A stretch of 64,000 nt of DNA from assembly GCF_001584165.1 (NCBI RefSeq), contig NZ_CP013233.1, forward strand, positions 1,612,001 to 1,676,000. The letters run 5' to 3'. The notes beneath the pieces are model-generated. The model made no database searches and had not been told where the DNA came from. It saw only the letters and a list, made by a program, of their open reading frames with translations. Position 1 is the stretch's first letter, and each line of letters starts with the position of its first letter. The position numbers were made by a program, and so were the translations under genes. This document shows positions 59,618-64,000 of the stretch, piece by piece. This DNA is from Collimonas arenae (GTDB lineage Bacteria; Pseudomonadota; Gammaproteobacteria; Burkholderiales; Burkholderiaceae_D).

Positions 59618-60508
59618 ATGAAAAAAAACGACGTACTGGAAAATGGCTTGGAACTGTTACAGGCAAATAAAACCGCAGGACGGCAAGCCGAAGATGCGCA
59701 CAGACGTAGAAAAATAATGGAATTGCTAAAAAAGCAAATCCCGTCCCAATCGCCTGCCATGAAGGCAATTGCTGCCAATGCAAAAAAGCTTGCCGAGCGC
59801 ACTCAGCCAATTCGCGAATTGCAGGCTAGGCTGAAGCCACTAGCTGAACTGCGTCAGTTTGCCAAGCTGGATATCCCGGCTATGAAAATATTTAATGCGC
59901 TCGATTTACGCAGGGACTTGGATTTACATAAGAATCTCGCCGACTCAATGATAGTCATTGAACGCTTGAGTGCTCTAACCAGTATCCTGTCGCCTGACGA
60001 TAGTGCGGCAGAAGTGTTTCGTAATAAAACAAAATTATTCTACGAAGAGAATTGCCAGTTCTTTCTAGCGATGAGTTTGATTGATGCTATCGAAGTTCAA
60101 GACGGCGAAGCAATCGATCAGTTAATGCAAAAATCTGATTTTGGCAGCATGACACTTGTTGAACTTGTCCGGATACAAAAGCAATCCAGTGAAGATAAGG
60201 AAGCCGAGTTGGCGCAGATGACTCGTGAGCTGGAGGCGCTGCAGATTGAAGCACGTGGCCTTGACGACAAAATGGAAAAAATCAAGGATGGTTTTAAAGC
60301 AGGCGCAAGTTATGCGGACAAGCAGATTTTTAATCAATGGGTGATGGCATCAAATATCGTTGTCCGCAATCTGCCTGAGTTGATGGCGGCATTTCAAAAT
60401 GCCGAATTGCCATTGCAGAAGACATATACCGAGCAAACCATCAAGGGTTGGTACAAAAAAATCATGCCGACGGTAGCGTTAAGCAACGGCAGGCCAAAGA
60501 ATAACTAG
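59618..60508 (+). CDS. Unknown protein of the element, probably coiled-coil
   Basis: 296 residues, not recognised. The first 110 residues are highly charged and helical (KNDVLENGLELLQANKTAGRQAEDAHRRRKIMELLKKQIPSQ), the middle has a less charged helical domain around residues 100-165, and residues 180-225 look like a coiled coil (EDKEAELAQMTRELEALQIEARGLDDKMEKIKDGF). No signal peptide, membrane segment or Cys cluster. The lack of a strong ribosome-binding site leaves the ATG at 59618 the only reasonable start. It occupies the cargo position between integrase and the replication module, so an accessory or defence role is possible, but nothing in the sequence shows one. Confidence 0.75.
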   Translation: MKKNDVLENGLELLQANKTAGRQAEDAHRRRKIMELLKKQIPSQSPAMKAIAANAKKLAERTQPIRELQARLKPLAELRQFAKLDIPAMKIFNALDLRRDLDLHKNLADSMIVIERLSALTSILSPDDSAAEVFRNKTKLFYEENCQFFLAMSLIDAIEVQDGEAIDQLMQKSDFGSMTLVELVRIQKQSSEDKEAELAQMTRELEALQIEARGLDDKMEKIKDGFKAGASYADKQIFNQWVMASNIVVRNLPELMAAFQNAELPLQKTYTEQTIKGWYKKIMPTVALSNGRPKNN

Positions 60509-60531
60509 GTGTGACCCGGTTAAACTACCTT

Positions 60532-60549
60532 TTACCCGATCAGGGGTAA
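60532..60549 (+). other. Small hairpin before alpA
   Basis: TTACCC (60532-60537) and GGGTAA (60544-60549) pair over a six-base loop, followed by a T-rich stretch. A second small hairpin CCGTGC/GCACGG is at 60589-60606. Either could be a weak terminator or a regulator site. Confidence 0.35.
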
Positions 60550-60636
60550 TTTTATTATTATCCGCTAAGGCCAATACTTCTATGCATCCCGTGCAGTACC
60601 GCACGGTCTCATATGCAAACAAAGGAGTATTGAACT

Positions 60637-60840
60637 ATGCAGCAACAGCAATCTACCAATCCATTGTGGCGCCTACCGACAGTCGTCGCGCAAACCGGCC
60701 TATCCAAATCAGAAATTTATCGTCGAATTAATAATGGCACATTTCCCAAGCCGCTGAAGTTGGGCGCGCGCGCGGTTGCATGGCCCGCAATGGAGATTGA
60801 TACTTGGATCAAGTCGCTCATTCGGGGGATTGCACAATGA
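60637..60840 (+). CDS. AlpA family phage-type transcriptional regulator
   Basis: 67 residues. The MerR-like helix-turn-helix of AlpA is plain: WRLPTVVAQTGLSKSEIYRRINNGTFPKPLKLGARAVAWPAMEIDTWIKSLI. AGGAG stands ahead of the ATG. In P4-like and ICE elements AlpA controls excision and element genes. Its TGA overlaps the next ATG. Confidence 0.92.
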   Translation: MQQQQSTNPLWRLPTVVAQTGLSKSEIYRRINNGTFPKPLKLGARAVAWPAMEIDTWIKSLIRGIAQ

Positions 60841-60926
60841 GTACGATGCATTCCCACGTGGCGGCAGGCTTTTGCGCTAAAGCCGATGACTTTACTGAGC
60901 TAGAAGTGGTAGGCGGTGCGAAATGA
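60837..60926 (+). CDS. 29-residue ORF coupled at both ends between alpA and the DUF927 gene
   Basis: Starts ATG at 60837, overlapping the alpA stop (ATGA), and ends TGA at 60924-60926, overlapping the ATG of the DUF927 gene (again ATGA). The peptide (MSTMHSHVAAGFCAKADDFTELEVV plus four residues) has no known motif. The double overlap suggests either a real small protein or a ribosome bridge keeping translation continuous. It is too short to be judged by homology here. Confidence 0.55.
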   Translation: MSTMHSHVAAGFCAKADDFTELEVVGGAK

Positions 60927-62779
60927 ACCAAGAAATTGCGCGTGTCACGAAGTTCGCATCGGAAAACCTGGTTCAGACAAGCAATGGTGAATCATCTTCT
61001 CGTCCCTTCTTTAAGGTCGATAAACGTGGTGTGTGGTTTCACGGCTTTAATCAGCAGGGTGAAGTGTTGTCACCGCTGTGGATCTGCTCTCCTCTGCACG
61101 TCCCTGCAAAATCACGGGACGCCCACAACGGCGAGTGGGGCTATCTATTAGCATTTGAGGATGCCGACGGAAAGCCAAAGAGGTGGGCTATGCCTGCAAG
61201 TATGTTGGCCGGTGACGGTACCCCGTATCGTGCCATGCTGCTGTCAATGGGATTGCAAATTGCGCCGAGTGCGCAAGCTAAAAATCAGTTGACTGTCTAT
61301 ATTCAGTCCCAGCAAACAGATATGCGCGTGCGCTGTACTGAACGTATCGGCTGGCATGATAACGTGTACGTGTTGCCGGATCGAACAATCGGGGAAAGCG
61401 GGGAGATGGTGCTGTTCCAGGCAACGGGCGACGTCACTTCCCAATTCAAACAACGTGGCACCCTGAAACAGTGGCGGGAAGAGGTGGCAGCACTGTGCCA
61501 GGGCAATGCGCGGATGGTGTTTTGTGTCAGTGCGGGATTCGCCGCCCCTCTGTTGCATCATGCCGGTATTGCGTCCGGTGGTTTTCACCTTTGGGGTGAT
61601 TCATCCAGCGGCAAATCGACGGCAGTGCGGGTGGCCGGTTCGGTCTATGGCAGCAAGGATTATCCACGCAATTGGCGCATGACCGATAACGCCCTGGAGA
61701 TGACGGCGGTTCAGCATTCGGATGCATTGTTGATTCTGGACGAGATCGCACAGGTGGACCCGAAGGTCGTTGGTGACACTGTATATATGTTGGCAAACGA
61801 AACTGGCAAGGGACGTGCGACGCAAACTGCTACTGCAAGACGTGTTGCTACCTGGCGTTTGTTGTTTTTGTCCGATGGCGAAGTCAGTTTGGCGCATCAC
61901 ATGGGGGAAGCCGGAAAAAGCATCAAAGGTGGTCATGATGTGCGAATGGCGCATATTGGTGCTGACGCAGGTAAGGGGCTCGGTATTTATGACACCTTAC
62001 ACGGCTTTACAGACGGTGCGACGCTATCAAATCATTTGATGAGCATGATTGAACAGTATCACGGTACTGCTGGCATGGCCTTTCTGGAGTGGGCGGTAGT
62101 ACGTTCTGCCAGCTTATCTGCCGATTTGCGTCAATGTGTGACTGAATTGACGCGAGACATGTTGCCGACGGATGCGCACGGACAGGTTGCACGCGTCGCG
62201 GCGCGGTTTGCATTGGTCGGAATGGCAGGGGAAATGGCGACTGAAGCGGGGATCACGGGTTGGCCGGCAGGTGAGGCGGCAAAGGCAGCTCGTGTCTGCT
62301 TTGCTGCATGGTTAGAAGGACGTGGCGGTGCTGGCAACGTGGAACATACGTCAATCATTCGTCAGGTGCAGGGTTTCTTGCAAGCGCATGGCGATGCGCG
62401 TTTTGTGTGGTGGCACCGTGCGCTGGATGATCGCAAGCAAAATACGGTCAACCGGGCGGGATTTAAACGTATGCTGACGAAAGAGGGAGCACCGATTAGT
62501 TCTAACGCCGATCATCATCGGGCATACGGCGACAGAATGCTTCTCGACGAGGTAGAAGATACAGAACTGGAATATTTTGTTTTGCCGGAAGTCTTCAACA
62601 ATGAGATGTGCAAAGGTTATAGCCCCAAGATGGTCAAGAAGCTGTTAATGGATCGGAGTCTATTGGTCACAGAAGGAAAAGGTGACAAGGTCAGAGCTGA
62701 TCGAAACGAACGATTACCAGGTTTGGGTAATACGCGATGCTATCGATTCAGCTCTAAAATCATGAGTGTGGAAGCTTAA
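60923..62779 (+). CDS. DUF927 domain P-loop ATPase of the element (putative replication/helicase protein)
   Basis: 618 residues. DUF927-type: RPFFKVDKRGVWFHGFNQQGEVLSPLWICSPLHVPA, then a core with ERIGWHDNVYVLPDRTIGE, HHAGIASGGFHLWGDSSSGKSTAVRVAGSVYGSKDYPRNWRMTDNALEMTAVQHSDALLILDEIAQVDPKVVGDTVYMLANETGKGRATQTATARRVATWRLLFLSDGEVSL. Walker A is GDSSSGKST, Walker B LLILDEIAQV. The domain is typical of P4-like satellites, PICI-like islands and ICEs and resembles hexameric helicases. The C-terminal quarter may bind DNA. Likely drives element replication. Confidence 0.85.
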   Translation: MNQEIARVTKFASENLVQTSNGESSSRPFFKVDKRGVWFHGFNQQGEVLSPLWICSPLHVPAKSRDAHNGEWGYLLAFEDADGKPKRWAMPASMLAGDGTPYRAMLLSMGLQIAPSAQAKNQLTVYIQSQQTDMRVRCTERIGWHDNVYVLPDRTIGESGEMVLFQATGDVTSQFKQRGTLKQWREEVAALCQGNARMVFCVSAGFAAPLLHHAGIASGGFHLWGDSSSGKSTAVRVAGSVYGSKDYPRNWRMTDNALEMTAVQHSDALLILDEIAQVDPKVVGDTVYMLANETGKGRATQTATARRVATWRLLFLSDGEVSLAHHMGEAGKSIKGGHDVRMAHIGADAGKGLGIYDTLHGFTDGATLSNHLMSMIEQYHGTAGMAFLEWAVVRSASLSADLRQCVTELTRDMLPTDAHGQVARVAARFALVGMAGEMATEAGITGWPAGEAAKAARVCFAAWLEGRGGAGNVEHTSIIRQVQGFLQAHGDARFVWWHRALDDRKQNTVNRAGFKRMLTKEGAPISSNADHHRAYGDRMLLDEVEDTELEYFVLPEVFNNEMCKGYSPKMVKKLLMDRSLLVTEGKGDKVRADRNERLPGLGNTRCYRFSSKIMSVEA

Positions 62780-62796
62780 GCGATAGACGGCGGGTG

Positions 62797-63012
62797 TTAA
62801 ATCGGGTTGGAAGCAGATTTCCAACTATCGCAATAGTTCAAGGGGACATTCTCCACGTACTTACTAGCTCCGCGACCAGCTCGTATCAATCTTGTATCAA
62901 CCAGCTCCCGATAAGTCGAAATCAACTGTATGAAAAGCGCCTTGATGCCTCCTTTTGCAGCTGACAATTCACGAAAACTAGAACGGTTGTGCATACCAAA
63001 AAATGTAAACAA
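62797..63012 (-). CDS. Short hypothetical ORF downstream of the Argonaute gene
   Basis: 71 codons from a TTG at 63012 (GAGAGG upstream) or 65 from the ATG at 62994. Not recognised; the C-terminal half reads STYRELVDTRLIRAGRGASKYVENVPLN. It overlaps the left copy of an inverted repeat (63001-63013). Same strand as the Argonaute gene, separated by 510 bp. Weak case. Confidence 0.3.
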   Translation of the reverse strand: MFTFFGMHNRSSFRELSAAKGGIKALFIQLISTYRELVDTRLIRAGRGASKYVENVPLNYCDSWKSASNPI

Positions 63013-63104
63013 CCCCTCTCATCCCGCAGTTATAAGGCTTTTGTCGCCAACATCTCATGAAAATGTAATCAAAACAGCAGAATAAGGACAAGTTGTTTAC
63101 ATTT
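63001..63104. repeat. Inverted repeat AAATGTAAACAAC with a third related copy
   Basis: AAATGTAAACAAC (63001-63013) and its exact complement GTTGTTTACATTT (63092-63104) flank 78 bp. A related AAATGTAATCAAAA lies between, at 63061-63074. The cluster may be a regulator site, or the trace of a small mobile element. Confidence 0.5.
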
Positions 63105-63352
63105 GGCGTCCTCAAGATGCAACTTGGTCATCGATGCCGTGGCCCGGCGAATATTTTTTCATGATGCTCAAGACCGACATGTCTTAGCTAGCATGAAGCG
63201 CGCCGCAATAAATTGGCCACATTTAGCAAGATAAATTGAATTTGCGTTACTTACCCACCGATGAAGGCTAGGTAAAGGGTGCTGAGGAAGCCTTCCAAGG
63301 ACTTGTTTTCAGACGCAATAATAAAAATCACCTTTTCCAGTGGCTGCGCGAG

Positions 63353-63541
63353 GTGATGGCTCGCATTCGCCATGAGAATGGTGTACTTAAGCGCTTGACC
63401 GGAGCTTGTCCCGGTTTGGCGGATTCGTTTCCACCCTCCGTTCTCTTGCTCTTGCTGCAGAGCGCCGAAAATGTTGACCCTTACAAACTCGGCACAAAAA
63501 CGCTGATCAAGTGGTGGCGAAGCTACATAAAGAGCCTATAA
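63353..63541 (+). CDS. Short hypothetical ORF, possibly a gene remnant
   Basis: 62 codons from a GTG at 63353 or ATG at 63356; the same frame is open upstream for another ~80 bases without a start (AEEAFQGLVFRRNNKNHLFQ), suggesting a decayed longer gene. It contains HENGVLKRLTGACPGLADSFPPSVLLLLLQSAENVDPYKLGTKTLIKWWRSYIKSL, not recognised. It overlaps the Argonaute 3' end by 19 bases on the opposite strand. Confidence 0.3.
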   Translation: MMARIRHENGVLKRLTGACPGLADSFPPSVLLLLLQSAENVDPYKLGTKTLIKWWRSYIKSL

Positions 63542-64000
63542 GGATAGATTTTCCCTGGTAGGTCCGGCGCGTTTGCGATGGTCCGAGCCAATCGTTGTGA
63601 GTAGCGGATGCTCACAGGAACAGGGTCATAGAGAGCATCATTGTTCCAATCCATTTTTGTTAATGCCAGCACCTCGTGCGCGACAGTTTCCAAAGGTCCG
63701 CGTCCAGCATGCCTAGTCAGTTGCAAAGGTTTCGGAATGCTTTTGCCGCCTTGGTAAAAATCACCCTTGGTGGACACGCTTGGTGCATTTCCGGCAGCCC
63801 ACAACAAAACTGACGTGCCGGACCGCACAACGACCGTCCCCCTAGGTACTGGATAGTTGGAGGGAATGCTCTTGGGCGCCTCTCTCTTGGAATCTAGTAA
63901 CCAAACTCCTCTCCAAGTGGAATGCGTCCCTACTTCGATGCATTCCACCTCTGGAATCGCTGCGAGAGCATCGAAAGCACCGTCAAGCTCCTCGCCTTTG
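63523..64000 (-). CDS. Prokaryotic Argonaute, C-terminal PIWI domain (5' part beyond the window)
   Basis: The frame is open from the right edge to the TAG at 63523-63525, giving 158 residues of the C-terminus. The start of the frame reads KGEELDGAFDALAAIPEVECIEVGTHSTWRGVWLLDSKREAP; then come the Argonaute-like blocks NYPVPRGTVVVRSGTSVLLWAAGNAPSVSTKGDFYQGGKSIPKPLQLTRHAG, VAHEVLALTKMDWNNDALYDPVPVSIRYSQRLARTIANAP and the final YPYRLFM. The LTK[M/L][N/D]WN motif, the 'P-V-x-I-x-Y/F-A/S-x-x-x-A' helix and a C-terminal aromatic-rich YxxFM are hallmarks of PIWI in bacterial Argonautes. The fourth residue of the catalytic DEDX tetrad should lie near PKPLQLTRH; no Asp is evident there, so the protein may be catalytically inactive and act with an effector. 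Guide and partner cannot be determined from this part. Confidence 0.85.
   Translation of the reverse strand, partial: KGEELDGAFDALAAIPEVECIEVGTHSTWRGVWLLDSKREAPKSIPSNYPVPRGTVVVRSGTSVLLWAAGNAPSVSTKGDFYQGGKSIPKPLQLTRHAGRGPLETVAHEVLALTKMDWNNDALYDPVPVSIRYSQRLARTIANAPDLPGKIYPYRLFM

Larger units (their letters stand above)
62780..63522. other. Sparse stretch between the DUF927 and Argonaute genes
   Basis: About 740 bp with only two dubious short frames (62797-63012 minus, 63353-63541 plus) and the inverted repeat at 63001-63104. It separates two convergent genes and could contain remnants of decayed genes. Confidence 0.5.

Noticed and set aside
59355..59810. 151-codon minus-strand frame after the integrase
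   Set aside because: Overlaps the start of the coiled-coil gene on the other strand and has no conserved features; best seen as a chance frame in AT-rich DNA.

Overview
The window looks like chromosome of a betaproteobacterium, most probably of the Oxalobacteraceae/Burkholderiales (Collimonas- or Herbaspirillum-like). This is inferred from EF-P carrying Arg32 together with the arginine rhamnosyltransferase EarP, from a cydP-cydA-cydB-cydX operon, and from the general gene complement; no rRNA marker is present. Most of the window is dense, GC-rich, ordinary chromosome; the last ~6 kb, from about 57.9 kb on, is an AT-richer integrated element.

Layout: 0-3.3 kb, valine-type catabolism (mmsA, mmsB) behind the end of a branched-chain amino-acid-type binding protein. 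3.4-7.3 kb, an aspartoacylase-like hydrolase and an MHS transporter under a LysR regulator, plus a Cdd1-like HhH protein. 7.4-9.4 kb, an Rrf2 regulator and an MFS exporter linked by three copies of a CTGTA-N11-TACAG operator. 9.5-11.4 kb, efp and its modifier earP. 12.2-16.2 kb, cytochrome bd oxidase operon with a GbsR/MarR regulator whose promoter carries an 18-bp palindrome. 16.6-22.2 kb, BON protein, ppa, two EamA paralogues around a LysR gene, and a FemAB-like acetyltransferase. 22.3-24.9 kb, nadE and a PII gene. 25-29.9 kb, a sulfur-scavenging cluster (two SfnB-like dehydrogenases, an LLM monooxygenase) and a methyltransferase. 29.9-34.8 kb, Fur-boxed TonB receptor, thioesterase, bestrophin and DyP peroxidase. 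34.8-43.1 kb, an SOS-boxed radical SAM protein, Smr protein, trxB, then the ftsK-lolA-rarA housekeeping block. 43.1-56.2 kb, an amino-acid ABC transporter/D-amino-acid oxidase/racemase operon, an XRE-cupin regulator, an M24 peptidase and dppABCDF, which together separate rarA from its usual neighbour serS. 56.3-57.85 kb, serS and tRNA-Ser(CGA).

The tRNA-Ser is the integration site of a mobile element: P4-type integrase, an unknown coiled-coil protein, AlpA, a 29-residue ORF coupled at both ends, a DUF927 P-loop ATPase, and, entering from the right edge on the minus strand, the C-terminal PIWI domain of a prokaryotic Argonaute. The Argonaute is the most interesting object; its N-terminus and likely partner gene lie outside the window.

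Three genes (earP, the bestrophin gene, ftsK) are each broken by the absence of one G in a G run. Since ftsK is essential this points to base-calling error in G runs rather than to real pseudogenes.
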